A model generated the notes under the pieces. The model was not told the origin of the DNA. It did not search any database and worked only from the letters and a program-made list of their open reading frames with translations. 64,000 bases of DNA from Bradyrhizobium sp. AZCC 1610. Its GTDB lineage: Bacteria; Pseudomonadota; Alphaproteobacteria; Rhizobiales; Xanthobacteraceae. The stretch lies in NCBI RefSeq assembly GCF_036924515.1, contig NZ_JAZHRR010000001.1:4683001-4747000 (forward strand). The letters run 5' to 3'. Position numbers and translations under genes: made by a program. Shown in pieces: positions 18,684 to 27,942 of this stretch (its first letter is position 1; every line of letters begins with the position of its first letter).

Positions 18684-18894
18684 AAGCAAGGGGGACGGCC
18701 GTCCCGCCGAATGACCGCTTTGCGCCACAAGCGGTCGTTTGTCATATTCGGCTTTGGAACGAATTCGGCCGCACGACGTGATCGCGAATAAACTTTCGCG
18801 CACAAGACCGACGCAGGGCTTTTCACTTGGCCCGAGGATATCGCGGCCGACGAAGCCGCGGCCGACATCGTTCCCCCGCACGGCAGCAACCTGA

Positions 18895-19184
18895 TCGTCG
18901 TTGATGGTTCGAAGGCGGCCGGGGCGGGCCTCGTCGAGCAGGCCATCACAGCGATCCTTCAAAAACCGGCGGCGCCACTTGCCAACGGTGTGCTCGTGGA
19001 TGCCGAGTTCGGCAGCCACGGATTTGCTTGGCAAGCCGTCCGCACATCGCAGGATCGCGCGGCACCGCTCAGATAGCGACCGCGCAACATGGTGACGACG
19101 GACTTGTCTCTCCAAGTACGTCCGCTCCAGCGCACTCAGCACCAACGGCTCGATCGGCCGGCCTCTCACACCTGCATTCGCCAC
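18895..19184 (-). pseudogene. IS630-family transposase, N-terminal fragment
   Basis: From ATG 19184: RGRPIEPLVLSALERTYLER, SLSERCRAILRCADGLPSKS, VAAELGIHEHTVGKWRRRF and DGLLDEARPGR, the helix-turn-helix half of one IS630 transposase group. After RTINDDQVAAV the sequence no longer matches and no DDE domain follows. It is a 5' remnant, and 18684-18894 beyond it carries no gene. Confidence 0.7.
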
Positions 19185-19399
19185 AAGCGCTCTCCTCCAA
19201 GGTTTCGAGCGCTAACTTGTAATGTGACGAACTTGAGTTCCAGATGACTAGCGCAACGTGACGTTTTTCGCTGAGGTCGTTCCGGCTTGGCGACGATGAA
19301 ATGATGTTCCTTCACCTAGTTCGTGAAATCGGTTTCTTACTTTCCGATCTTGCGCGCCGTCGCAGCGTCTCGCGCATTGCAAGCATTGACCTTCTTCTG

Positions 19400-20881
19400 T
19401 TATTCCGCGGCGACTTTCCCTTCGGTCGGACGAACGGTAGCGAGGCGGGTCAGCGCTTCGCGGACGCCGGTCCCGTAAGCCGGGTCGGCCTTGGTGCAAT
19501 TGGCGATGTGCCGTTCCTGGATATGGATCGCCGCGCCGCCGACCGCGCGCGCCGTGTCGTCGAATAAGGCTTGTCGTTGGGCCGCATTCATCTTGCGGAA
19601 CAAGTCGCCAGGTTGCTGATAGTGGTCGTCATCAACGCGGTGATCCCAATGTGCGGCTGCGCCGTCGATCTCGAGCGGCGGCTCGTTGAGATTAGGCTGA
19701 TCCGTCCACTCTCCGCGGCTGTTCGGGAAGTACGTCGGTGTCCGGCCCAGATTACCGTCCGTCCGCATCGCACCGTCCCGGTGATAGCTGTGAAAGGGAC
19801 ATTTCGGCGCGTTGACCGGGATGTGGTTGAAGTTGACACCGAGACGGTAGCGCTGCGTGTCGCCATAGGAGAACAGCCGCGCCTGCAGCATCTTGTCGGG
19901 AGAGAAACCGATGCCAGGCACGACGTTAGCCGGGGAAAAGGCAGCTTGCTCCACCTCGGCGAAGACGTTTTCCGGATTGCGGTTCAACTCGAAGTAGCCG
20001 ACTTCGATCAACGGAAAGTCCGCCTTTGGCCAGACCTTGGTCAAGTCGAACGGGTTGAAGGGGAACGCCTTGGCCTGCGCGTCGGTCATGACCTGGACAA
20101 GCAGTGTCCAACGGGGGAAATCACCGCGTTCGATGCTCTCAAAGAGGTCGCGCTGGTGAGTCTCGCGGTCCTTGCCGACAAGTGCTTCCGCCTCCGCGTC
20201 CGTCAGGTTCTCGATGCCCTGCTGGGTGCGAAAGTGGAACTTCACCCAGATCCGCTCATTGGCGGCGTTGATGAAGCTGTAGGTATGGCTGCCGAAACCA
20301 TGCATGTGACGGTAGCTCTTCGGAATACCGCGCTCGCTCATGACGATGGTGACCTGGTGCAGTGCTTCCGGCAAAAGGGTCCAGAAGTCCCAGTTATTGT
20401 CGGCGCTGCGCATGCCGGTGCGCGGGTCCCGCTTGATTGCGTGATTGAGGTCGGGGAAGCGCAACGGATCGCGGAAGAAGAACACAGGGGTGTTGTTGCC
20501 CACCATGTCCCAGTTACCTTCCTCCGTGTAGAACTTCAGCGCAAAGCCGCGGATGTCACGCTCTGCATCGGCCGCGCCGCGTTCGCCGGCTACGGTCGAG
20601 AAGCGCGCGAATATCGGCGTTACCTTACCGACCTCCGAGAAGATCTTCGCCTTTGTATAACGTGTGACGTCATGGGTTGTCGTGAAGGTTCCGAAGGCGC
20701 CCGAGCCCTTGGCGTGCATACGGCGTTCCGGGATCACTTCACGATCGAAGTGGGCGAGCTTCTCGATTAGCCAGATGTCCTGCAGCAACGCGGGACCACG
20801 GCGACCAGCGGTCACGATGTTCAGGTTATCGCTTACGGGAGCGCCGGTAGCGTGGGTAAGATGTGGTGGTTTGTCAGTCAT
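19400..20881 (-). CDS. katA: Monofunctional haem catalase
   Basis: 493 residues, full length for clade 3 small-subunit catalases, converting hydrogen peroxide to water and oxygen. Distal His56 lies in [12 protein letters not shown], the active-site Asn in [15 protein letters not shown] (129-130), and the proximal haem-ligand Tyr339 in [15 protein letters not shown]. There is no signal peptide, so it is cytoplasmic. The HD-domain gene starts upstream on the same strand and ends 73 bases before katA, suggesting co-transcription. A GlxA-type regulator is divergent from the pair. Confidence 0.95.
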   Translation of the reverse strand: MTDKPPHLTHATGAPVSDNLNIVTAGRRGPALLQDIWLIEKLAHFDREVIPERRMHAKGSGAFGTFTTTHDVTRYTKAKIFSEVGKVTPIFARFSTVAGERGAADAERDIRGFALKFYTEEGNWDMVGNNTPVFFFRDPLRFPDLNHAIKRDPRTGMRSADNNWDFWTLLPEALHQVTIVMSERGIPKSYRHMHGFGSHTYSFINAANERIWVKFHFRTQQGIENLTDAEAEALVGKDRETHQRDLFESIERGDFPRWTLLVQVMTDAQAKAFPFNPFDLTKVWPKADFPLIEVGYFELNRNPENVFAEVEQAAFSPANVVPGIGFSPDKMLQARLFSYGDTQRYRLGVNFNHIPVNAPKCPFHSYHRDGAMRTDGNLGRTPTYFPNSRGEWTDQPNLNEPPLEIDGAAAHWDHRVDDDHYQQPGDLFRKMNAAQRQALFDDTARAVGGAAIHIQERHIANCTKADPAYGTGVREALTRLATVRPTEGKVAAE

Positions 20882-20953
20882 GGGACGATTCCTCGGTTAT
20901 GCGCTGCCCACCCGAACGACGGCCGAGCAGCGCGAAAATGTGGAAAGGACGGC

Positions 20954-21592
20954 TCAGCCGTGCCACTGGGAGCGGCGGATGACGCTGCAGAAGTTGCCGC
21001 GATGGAAATGCGGCTCCTTGTCGGCGATGACGTCCGCCTTAACGTTGCCGAACGTCGTCTCCGTCTTGTGCTTGATGCCGTCGTAGAATGCTTGGATGAT
21101 GTCTTCCTTGAACCGCGGCGTTCGCGGGAACGCCTTCACGACTGCCTTACGTTCATCGTCGGAATATTCCTTGTAGGTGAGCCCAAGAACATCCATTTCG
21201 ACGCCCGCGGTCACCAGGGCCACGACCGGATGCATGTGCTGCGGTACGCCCGGCGTCGTGTGGAGCGCGATCGCGGTCCAGACCGCGTAGGCGTCGTCTT
21301 CGGGGATGCCGTGGCTGCGGAGGAAATAGCGAGCGGCATGCGCGCCATCGACCTCGAAGCGCTCGTCCTTGCTGCTATGGCTCGGCATCAAGCCAATGTC
21401 GTGAAACATGGCGCCGGCATAGAGCAGTTCACGATCGAACTTCAGCCCGCGATGAACGCCGGCCAGCGCGCCGAACTGATAGACGCGGCTGGAATGGTTG
21501 AAGAGCAGCTCGGTCTCGGTATCGCGGACATACTCGGTGATGGCGCGCGCCAATTTACTCTCGGGGATGACAGCGTCTGCGATCGACGGCAT
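20954..21592 (-). CDS. HD-domain hydrolase (cyanamide hydratase-like)
   Basis: 212 residues. HD metal residues: His33 (LLFNHSSRVYQFG), His64-Asp65 (AGAMFHDIGLMP) and His/Asp positions in the following helices (GAHAARYF, AIALHTT). The layout and the HSSRVYQF motif match HD proteins annotated as cyanamide hydratase or phosphohydrolase; the substrate cannot be read from sequence. It probably forms an operon with katA downstream. An alternative is a nucleotide phosphohydrolase linked to oxidative stress. Confidence 0.8.
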   Translation of the reverse strand: MPSIADAVIPESKLARAITEYVRDTETELLFNHSSRVYQFGALAGVHRGLKFDRELLYAGAMFHDIGLMPSHSSKDERFEVDGAHAARYFLRSHGIPEDDAYAVWTAIALHTTPGVPQHMHPVVALVTAGVEMDVLGLTYKEYSDDERKAVVKAFPRTPRFKEDIIQAFYDGIKHKTETTFGNVKADVIADKEPHFHRGNFCSVIRRSQWHG

Positions 21593-21697
21593 TGAATTTC
21601 TCCTGAATTTTCCACTCGCCAGGACAGTAAGACTGGGCTATTCTGTCCGCAATTAACGTATTACGTCTAAACCGGACAAATACTGACTAAGGCGGAC
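21593..21697. promoter_or_regulatory. Divergent promoter region between HD-katA and the GlxA-type regulator
   Basis: The 105-base gap holds an inverted repeat GGACAG-N15-CTGTCC (about 21623-21649) and a further GGACAA at about 21674. It is AT-rich near 21650-21690. It is a plausible operator for the divergent regulator (inference). Confidence 0.4.
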
Positions 21698-22690
21698 GTG
21701 AATGTGAAGTCGAAGCCAAGGACGGTCGTGATCGTGGCGTTGCCGGGGGTGCAGCTCCTCGACGTCTCTGGACCTCTTGATGTGTTCGCGGAGGCGAACG
21801 TGCAGGCGGGCTATCCGGCGTATGAGCTTTTCGTGGCGGCGGCAGAGCCAGGCCTAGTCCGTAGCTCGTCGGGTGTGCGGTTGATGCCCGACCGGATCAT
21901 TGATCGCGATTTCCGGGAGGCTATCGACACGCTGCTGATCGCAGGATGTCCGAATGCTGCCGAAGTGCCTGCAGACGGCATCGTGGTCGATTGGCTTCGC
22001 CGGCGGGCCCCCACGGCCAAACGCTTCGGGTCGGTGTGCAGCGGCGCTTTTTTCCTCGCGGCGGCTGGCCTCCTCGACGGCAGGCGCGTCACGACGCATT
22101 GGGCGGTCGCAGATACGCTGGCTGAGAGATTTCCCTCGGTCACCGTAGATCAGGACGCGATTTACATCACCGACGGCCAGCTCCGTACGGCTGCCGGCGT
22201 GACCGCAGGGCTCGATCTGGCGCTCGCCCTCGTGGAGGAAGATCTCGGACGCGAGACGGCGATGAAGGTTGCGAGCCAACTTGTCATGTTCTTCAAGCGC
22301 CCAGGTGGACAAATGCAGTTCACCCGCAATGGCGAGGTAGTACCCGCTGGCCGCGCTGCGCTGCAGGAGTTGCAGCGCTGGGTCGCCGCCAATCCTGCGC
22401 TAGACCATAGCGTCGCCAACTTGGCGAAGCGTATGGAGCTAAGTCCGCGACACTTTGCGCGGCTGTTTCGTAACGAAGTCGGCATCACACCCGCGACGTG
22501 GGTCGAAGAAGCCCGCGTCAACGCTGCCAGGCGTCTACTTGAGCTTGGGCATGAGGCTCCGAAACAAGTGGCCACGCATTGTGGCTTTGCTGATGCGGAT
22601 ACGTTGCGGCGTGCATTCGCTCGGCACGTCGGAGTGACGCCGGCCGAGTATCGCAAGCGGTTTGCGCGGATCGTGGAAGTTCGGCCGTGA
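21698..22690 (+). CDS. GlxA-family transcriptional regulator (DJ-1/PfpI plus AraC HTH)
   Basis: 330 residues from GTG 21698. Residues 8-185 form a DJ-1/PfpI-like domain (VVIVALPGVQLLDVSGPLDV, nucleophile-elbow Cys114 in FGSVCSGAFFLAAAGLLDG). Residues about 225-325 form an AraC DNA-binding domain (SPRHFARLFRNEVGITPATW, then CGFADADTLRRAFARHVGV and TPAEYRKRF). GlxA-type proteins sense unknown ligands through the amidase-like domain. The divergent position suggests control of the HD-katA pair or of itself. A second GTG at 21704 is possible. Confidence 0.9.
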   Translation: MNVKSKPRTVVIVALPGVQLLDVSGPLDVFAEANVQAGYPAYELFVAAAEPGLVRSSSGVRLMPDRIIDRDFREAIDTLLIAGCPNAAEVPADGIVVDWLRRRAPTAKRFGSVCSGAFFLAAAGLLDGRRVTTHWAVADTLAERFPSVTVDQDAIYITDGQLRTAAGVTAGLDLALALVEEDLGRETAMKVASQLVMFFKRPGGQMQFTRNGEVVPAGRAALQELQRWVAANPALDHSVANLAKRMELSPRHFARLFRNEVGITPATWVEEARVNAARRLLELGHEAPKQVATHCGFADADTLRRAFARHVGVTPAEYRKRFARIVEVRP

Positions 22691-22801
22691 GTTCAAAATC
22701 GAGGCAATCGGATTGATCCAATAGGGGAATGTGAGCACCGCGCGCGCAGCCACGCCGCACCAGCGACTTGCAAGCAGCTTGGCAATGGGTGTGGGCGTCA
22801 T
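22690..22801 (-). pseudogene. DoxX-family N-terminal fragment
   Basis: From ATG 22801 the minus-strand frame reads MTPTPIAKLLASRWCGVAAR then AVLTFPYWINPIASIL, like the first membrane segment of DoxX-type proteins. Beyond this it enters the 3' end of the GlxA-type gene on the other strand, with no DoxX continuation. It is a truncated remnant. Confidence 0.5.
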
Positions 22802-22928
22802 GGCCGAATGTTCTGGATCGGCGCTGCCCTTGGCGTTGGCCGGCATCGGATGAACGAATTTCTCGTTCACCCGATACTGAAGGCGGATGATCCTGCGCCC
22901 GTTTGAGGCGAGAAGCAGAACTTGAGCC

Positions 22929-23576
22929 CTAGTGGGCGCCAAACATCGTCTTGACGTACTGGACACCCACGCCGAAGGCGCCACCGTACTGCTTCGCGAT
23001 GCTGGTGGTGACGTCGTAGGTCTCCTGACGCGCCCAATCCCGCTGCAGTTCAGACAGATAGCCGAGCGCGGTGATCGGACGCGCACCGGCTTGGATCATG
23101 CGCTCGACCGCCCGTTCGTGCGCCTCGGTCGTGCAGTCACCGCAAGCATCCGTAACGATATAAACTTCATAGCCCTGCTCCAGCGCCGACAACACGGGAC
23201 CATTGCAACAGACAGAAGTCCACAGGCCGCAGATAACGAGGCGGTCCTTGCCGACGGCGTTGACGCGGCGGATGAGATTCTCGTCTTCCCAGCCATTCAA
23301 CGTCGTGCGGTCGGTGACCTCCGCATCCGGAAAGACATCCGTGATTTCACTGAACAGCGGACCTGCGAAAGTATCCTTCGAGATCGTGGTGAGGATCGTC
23401 GGCACCTTGAAGCCCTTCGCCGTGTGAGCGAGGATCGCGACATTTGTACGCAGATTGGTGATGTCAATCGACTTGGTGTTGAACGCCATCTGCGACTGAT
23501 GATCGATCAGGATCAAGGCGTGATCCTTGGGGCTGAGAAGCGTTTTGGCGGGTTTAGCGATCGCTTTGATGCTCAC
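22929..23576 (-). CDS. Isochorismatase-family cysteine hydrolase (YcaC-like)
   Basis: The start is taken as GTG 23576 (VSIKAIAKPAKTLL) because GGAAAGGAAG lies just upstream; this gives 215 residues, the YcaC size. Catalytic Asp25 (LILIDHQSQM) and the nucleophile Cys in VICGLWTSVCCNG (123) are present, with conserved EVYIVTDACGDCTTEAHERA. YcaC-type proteins hydrolyse amide-like substrates of unknown identity. A LysR gene lies upstream, 220 bases away on the same strand. Confidence 0.88.
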   Translation of the reverse strand: MSIKAIAKPAKTLLSPKDHALILIDHQSQMAFNTKSIDITNLRTNVAILAHTAKGFKVPTILTTISKDTFAGPLFSEITDVFPDAEVTDRTTLNGWEDENLIRRVNAVGKDRLVICGLWTSVCCNGPVLSALEQGYEVYIVTDACGDCTTEAHERAVERMIQAGARPITALGYLSELQRDWARQETYDVTTSIAKQYGGAFGVGVQYVKTMFGAH

Positions 23577-23798
23577 GTCGGCTTCCTTTCCAGAGTGATG
23601 AAACTTCTTGATTTTGGCGATTAGGCCGATGCGGAGCCGATAACCGCGCGGGGACCGACGACCGCAGAACGAGGAAGCAGTTACGACGGAGCTTTGCATC
23701 GCGCGAGCAGCATTTACGCTGAAGCATTTCCGCAAAATTGCAGACTTAGAACAGCTGCGCGACTTGCAAAGTATTGGGCGGCGAGAAGAGCTTGACGA

Positions 23799-24740
23799 CT
23801 ATCGCTGACCGTCCGCACGGTGCGCGTCAGGCCGTCGCCCCTCGATCAATGCTCGCTGTTTCGCGATGGCTTTCAGGCAATGCGTCATGAAGGCATTCAC
23901 GCGCCCTGACTTCCGAATGTCGGGATGGGTCAATATCCAGAGCTCGTCACTGGTGTCGGGCTCTGTCGGGCCCACACGCATGAGGTCCGCAGAAATATCG
24001 CCGTGCATGCAGGGCAAGAATCCAATCCCCATGCCCGCGGCGATTGCCGTCGACATCCCCGCGACGGAATCGCTTTGGAAGACAATCCTTTCTCTAGGGA
24101 CACGCTCCTCGACGAAAGCGTGTGCCTTGAGGCCGGATAGGCCCTTTCCGTATGATAGCCATCGACGCTGATAGATATCGCTAGGGGGCGGCCGGTCGTC
24201 GAAGAAGTCGAGCCTGCGCCCGTAGGCCGCCCATGCAATGGTTGCGACCTTCCGGCCGAAGAGATTTTCAGGAGGCACTCCGGTCACTGCGCGGAAAGCG
24301 ATGTCCGACTCCCCACGTGCAAGATTCAGCAAACAGTTTCCGACGATCACGTCGACTCTGACCGATGGATTCAAGGCATGGAAGTCTGCAATGATCGGCG
24401 TGAGGAAATCTAGCATCAGCGCGTCGCTGGTCGTTACGCGCAAGTCGCCCGCCTGTTTCTCAACGTGACCCGAGACGCGTCGCGCCACGCTGATTACGTC
24501 AAGTTCAACGCGTTCGGCGAGAGCCATCAGTTCGGCACCAGACGCCGTCGGCAAGTATCCAGCGCGCCGCCGGTCAAAAAGAGCAACGCCCAAAGTCCCC
24601 TCGAGCTGCGAGAGCCGCCGGGAAACGGTCGAAGTATTGATGCCAAGCGCAGTCGCGGCAAGCGCGAGGGATCCGCTCTCGCCAATCACCTTTACGATGC
24701 GTAAATCGTCCCAAGAAAGCTTATCGAGAGGATCTCTCAT
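23799..24740 (-). CDS. LysR-family transcriptional regulator
   Basis: 313 residues. The N-terminal winged helix is LSWDDLRIVKVIGESGSLAL, AATALGINTSTVSRRLSQLE, GTLGVALFDR. The effector domain is of periplasmic-binding type (QAGDLRVTTSDALMLDFLTP, then IAAGMGIGFLPC). The closest target by position is the hydrolase gene downstream on the same strand. The C-terminal tail is basic and disordered. The effector is unknown. Confidence 0.9.
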   Translation of the reverse strand: MRDPLDKLSWDDLRIVKVIGESGSLALAATALGINTSTVSRRLSQLEGTLGVALFDRRRAGYLPTASGAELMALAERVELDVISVARRVSGHVEKQAGDLRVTTSDALMLDFLTPIIADFHALNPSVRVDVIVGNCLLNLARGESDIAFRAVTGVPPENLFGRKVATIAWAAYGRRLDFFDDRPPPSDIYQRRWLSYGKGLSGLKAHAFVEERVPRERIVFQSDSVAGMSTAIAAGMGIGFLPCMHGDISADLMRVGPTEPDTSDELWILTHPDIRKSGRVNAFMTHCLKAIAKQRALIEGRRPDAHRADGQR

Positions 24741-25302
24741 TGTGATCCTTCGCTACCAGAGTGAGGGGCGCAATACAATCAACGGACATGACGGAGGTCT
24801 CCGTAATCCTGGGTGGACTAATAGTTACGTTTCAGGCGAGAGGCGATGGACCCACAGCGGCCCGCGCTTTTCCGCTGGTGCGTCGCTAGAGGGCCTTCCT
24901 TGGCACGAAAGAAGTCCACTCGGGACCACGTAGTTACCGACGCGCCGAGCCGATGTGGAATCGCATGGCATCGGTCTCAGCATCGAGCCCTCCTCACTCT
25001 GAGCCCGCTGGTGGCGAATGCGGCGGCACGATCGCGCCGGCATTCAGACCACTGGTAGCTTCGGCTCTCGAAGTTGTCCAGCGAGCCGAAACGACGTCAT
25101 CTTGCGAACGACGTCGTCTACCGCGGTATCCACTCAGCCTCCGTGAACAGCAGCGTTTCACCGGCCATGGGGCAGCGCTATGCCACGACGTAGAACTGGT
25201 GATTCGACGCCGACTTCCGTCCGGTGCGGATCCCATGAATCGCTGCGGCAATCTCGTCATGGAGCATCCGACCCGCGCGCAGGCGTGCACCCTTCCCTGC
25301 CA
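24741..25302. other. 562-base region with no supported gene
   Basis: Both strands were read. Frames here are short, rich in Arg/Ser/Pro and match no family I recognise. It separates the LysR gene from the 3' end of pcaG. Eroded coding DNA is possible. Confidence 0.4.
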
Positions 25303-25902
25303 CTAGACGTCGAAGAACACCGTCTCGTTGTCGCCCTGCAGGTGGATGTCGAGCGAATAGATCGCGTTCGCTCCTCCCGCCTTGCGCTTGGCGATCAAGG
25401 TCGCGCGACGATCGGCCGGCACTAGCGCCAGCACCGGATCGGCGGCGTTGCCCGCCTCGCCGTCGAAATAGATGCGGGTGTAGAGGTGCAGCAGCATGCC
25501 GCGCGCGAACACCGCGAGCACGATATGCGGCGCCTGCGGCTTGCCGTCGGGATCGGGCACCACGCCGGGCTTGATGGTGTCGAAGACATAGCCGCCATTG
25601 CCGCGGGTGCCGCAGCGGCCGAACCTCTTGAACGAGGTGTTGGGCAAGGCGCGCTTGTCCTGCGGATCGGAGAAGCGGCCCTGCGCGTCGGCCTGCCAGA
25701 TCTCCAGCATGCAGTCCGGCACCGGCTTGCCGTCGCCGTCATAGACGATGCCCTCGACGCGGATCCGGTCACCCGTCACGTCAGGCGTGACGAGGTTGTT
25801 GGTAAAAGGGTCGTTCCAGGCGTACTCGCCGTTCGGCGTTAGGCCGTACTTGAAATACGGACCGACGGTCTGCGACGGCGTGATCCCTTTTGATTCCGGC
25901 AC
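25303..25902 (-). CDS. pcaG: Protocatechuate 3,4-dioxygenase, alpha subunit
   Basis: 199 residues from GTG 25902 (VPESKGITPSQTVGPYFKYG). It has the intradiol dioxygenase fold: RVEGIVYDGDGKPVPDCMLE, IWQADAQGRF and PHIVLAVFARGMLLHLYTRI with YF. As in other PcaG proteins, the subunit is catalytically silent but shapes the active site with PcaH. The complex cleaves protocatechuate to 3-carboxy-cis,cis-muconate in the cytoplasm. The start overlaps the normal pcaH stop (TAGTG), indicating translational coupling. In the present sequence it also reads in frame from frameshifted pcaH. Confidence 0.93.
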   Translation of the reverse strand: MPESKGITPSQTVGPYFKYGLTPNGEYAWNDPFTNNLVTPDVTGDRIRVEGIVYDGDGKPVPDCMLEIWQADAQGRFSDPQDKRALPNTSFKRFGRCGTRGNGGYVFDTIKPGVVPDPDGKPQAPHIVLAVFARGMLLHLYTRIYFDGEAGNAADPVLALVPADRRATLIAKRKAGGANAIYSLDIHLQGDNETVFFDV

Positions 25903-26604
25903 TACTTGGTCTCCATCGGCGTCGCGTTGCGGCCGCGCAGGACGATGTCGAAGCGGTAGCACAGCGCCCATTCCGGCTTGGTGTTGTCGAGATCGAAGGA
26001 CGAGATCATCCCGCGCGCGCGCCTTCTCGTCGGTCACCGAATTGAAGATCGGATCGAACGGGAACAGCGGATCGCCCGGGAAATACATTTGCGTCACCAG
26101 GCGCGAGACGAAGGAATGACCGAACACCGAGAAGTGGATGTGGGCCGGCCGCCACGCGTTGTGATGATTGCCCCAGGGATAGGCACCGGGCTTGATAGTG
26201 ATGAACTTGTAGTAGCCCTTGTCATCCGATTGCGTCCGGCCGGCGCCGGTGAAGTTCGGATCGAGCGGCGCCGGATGCTGATCGACGACGTGGATATAGC
26301 GGCCGCAGGCATTGGCCTGCCACAGCTCGACGAGCGTATTGGGCACGCCCCGGCCGTCCTCATCGAGCACATAGCCGTGGACGATGATGCGCTCGCCGAG
26401 CGGCTCGCCCTTGTGCTGGATGGTGAGGTCGTTGTCGTGCTCGCGCACGGTCTCGTGGCCATAGACCGGGCCGGTCAGTTCCGAGAGCGTGTGGCGCATC
26501 GGGATCAGCGGCTTCTGCGGCGCGCGTTTGATCGAACTTTTGTAGGCGGGAGACAGCGGCGCGGGAAGGATGCTGTTCGAGGTGACCGGATAGATCAACG
26601 TCAT
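25902..26604 (-). CDS. pcaH: Protocatechuate 3,4-dioxygenase, beta (catalytic) subunit, one-base frameshift near 3' end
   Basis: Iron ligands are present: Tyr in GYYKF (131-132), Tyr142 in GAYPW, and His155 and His157 in WRPAHIHFSV. After SVTDEKARAR the expected tail (MISSFDLDNTKPEWALCYRF, DIVLRGRNATPMETK, TAG at 25902-25904) lies in the next frame. One extra base at about 26010-26020, in a CCGCGCGCGCGCC run, shifts the frame so pcaH runs without a stop into pcaG, forming one 433-codon frame. The length from start to natural stop is 703 bases, one more than a multiple of three. A sequencing error is quite possible; if real, it makes a beta-alpha fusion lacking the native PcaH tail. Confidence 0.85.
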
Positions 26605-26653
26605 GTGTTTGTTCCAAGGACGCTAGGCCCCACTCGGGATGTCCAGTCAGCAA

Positions 26654-27199
26654 TCAGGCCGGTGCCTTGAAATCGTAGGAGATGCGCCCGGCCGGCAGAT
26701 AGAACAGCGCGATCACCGCGCCACCCCTGACCTCGGGATAGTGCCGGCTGCCAGGATCGGGCGCTGTCCAGCCAGGTCCCTGCCACCCCTGCAACCCCCT
26801 CAACTCGGCGCCCCTGTCGAGGGGAACAACCAGGTTGAGCTCGCCATAGGGATGACCGTGATACTGCCCGCGCAGCACGTCGTGATCATCCTCGTCCTTG
26901 AAGCGGCGCGGATCAGCGCTGTTCATGTAGACGGCGGTGATGCTGAACTGGAACGTTTCGGGCGTCGGCTCCAGGATGCGGCTGCGCCGGTAGTTCGGGC
27001 CCTCCACTTCCTGGTTCGCCGCCCAGCCTTCCTCGACGCCGATTTTGATGAGACGAGAAAGGTCCTGGTAGAGCGAGCTGTCCTCGCCGTATTTCTCGTT
27101 GAGCCAACGCTCCATCGCGGCACCGGGCGTCATGTCCTTGACTTCCTGCAAAAAGGGAATGCTGCGTTCGATCAACTGTTCTCGGCTTCCCATGGTCAT
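26654..27199 (-). CDS. pnbB: DUF4863 protein, probable 4-hydroxylaminobenzoate lyase
   Basis: 181 residues. Features recalled for the DUF4863/PnbB family are TPGAAMERWLNEKYGEDSSL, YRRSRILEPTPETFQFSITA and QYHGHPYGELNLVVPLD. PnbB converts 4-hydroxylaminobenzoate to protocatechuate, releasing ammonia, without external cofactors. The context supports this: a nitroreductase gene lies immediately upstream (18 bases) and pcaHG immediately downstream on the same strand. The assignment rests on family plus context; no substrate evidence exists in the sequence itself. Confidence 0.75.
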   Translation of the reverse strand: MTMGSREQLIERSIPFLQEVKDMTPGAAMERWLNEKYGEDSSLYQDLSRLIKIGVEEGWAANQEVEGPNYRRSRILEPTPETFQFSITAVYMNSADPRRFKDEDDHDVLRGQYHGHPYGELNLVVPLDRGAELRGLQGWQGPGWTAPDPGSRHYPEVRGGAVIALFYLPAGRISYDFKAPA

Positions 27200-27216
27200 C
27201 TCTCCTTTTAGAGCAG

Positions 27217-27942
27217 CTAGTCGTCGAAACCCGCGAACGAGGCGAATGCCTCCACGTCCGCTCGTGGCATCAAGCCTCTCGTTGCCGCGTCCTTCGCGTG
27301 GCCGATCGATATTCCGCAGATCACCATCTGCTCCACAGGGATCGACAGAAGCGGGCGCAGTATCCTGTGATACTTCGCGAACGTTTCCTGCGGACAGGAT
27401 TGCAGCCCACGCCCCGCCGCAGCCAGCAGCACGTTCTGAACGAACATTCCGAGGTCGAGCCAGCTTCCCACTTCCAGCCGGCGGTCGATGGTGACGATTA
27501 ATCCCACCGGCGCGCCGAAGAATGCGTAGTTCCTGGCGGTTTGCCTGCTCCGGGCTTCAATATCGGCTTGAGCGATGCCGAGCGAGCCGTAGAACAGTCG
27601 GCCGAATTCCTGTCGCCGATTCAGGTACGGCTCAGGCAAATCGCTGGCGTAATATTTGTACTCGGACACGTGTTCGTCGCGGGACGTTTCGTGCGCCTCC
27701 AGCAGCGCCGCCGATACCCTGTCCTTGGCTGCGCTTGCGAGCACGTACACCTGCCATGGCTGGATGTTCGCGCCACTCGGCGCGAACCGCGCCACGCGGA
27801 GAATCTGCTCGATGGTCCGTCTCGGAACGGGAGCGTCGGAGAATTCGCGGCACGCGAAGCGGCCAGCGATGATCTCGTCGATGCGGCTCCGGGCAGTCCG
27901 AGCCGCGCCCTCGCCGATTACGGCTTCTTCAAGAGCGGACAT
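27217..27942 (-). CDS. pnbA: Nitroreductase, probable 4-nitrobenzoate reductase
   Basis: 241 residues of the FMN-dependent nitroreductase fold: FMN-phosphate contacts in RFACREFSDAPVPRRTIEQI, the ARFAPSGANIQPWQVYVL motif, and the GSWLDLGMFVQNVLLAAAGR helix with GLQSCPQE. Such enzymes reduce nitroaromatics with NAD(P)H; a PnbA-type enzyme takes 4-nitrobenzoate to 4-hydroxylaminobenzoate. The start overlaps the upstream binding-protein gene by 25 bases and the lyase gene follows 18 bases on, so all are in one operon. Other nitro substrates remain possible. Confidence 0.82.
   Translation of the reverse strand: MSALEEAVIGEGAARTARSRIDEIIAGRFACREFSDAPVPRRTIEQILRVARFAPSGANIQPWQVYVLASAAKDRVSAALLEAHETSRDEHVSEYKYYASDLPEPYLNRRQEFGRLFYGSLGIAQADIEARSRQTARNYAFFGAPVGLIVTIDRRLEVGSWLDLGMFVQNVLLAAAGRGLQSCPQETFAKYHRILRPLLSIPVEQMVICGISIGHAKDAATRGLMPRADVEAFASFAGFDD

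Noticed and set aside
18345..18894. C-terminal extension of the IS630 transposase fragment to 18345
   Set aside because: After 18895 the frame is antisense to the DUF3237 gene and non-family sequence; the match to transposases stops.
19571..20770. A 399-codon open frame on the plus strand opposite katA
   Set aside because: It is the antisense of a clear, full-length catalase. Long antisense frames are expected in GC-rich genes, and the protein is an Arg/Val/Gly-rich sequence with no family.
22932..23624. Plus-strand frame opposite the isochorismatase-family gene
   Set aside because: Antisense of a gene with clear catalytic residues and start site.
24994..25290. A 98-codon minus-strand frame between the LysR and pcaG genes
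   Set aside because: Arg/Ser-rich, no family and no ribosome site.
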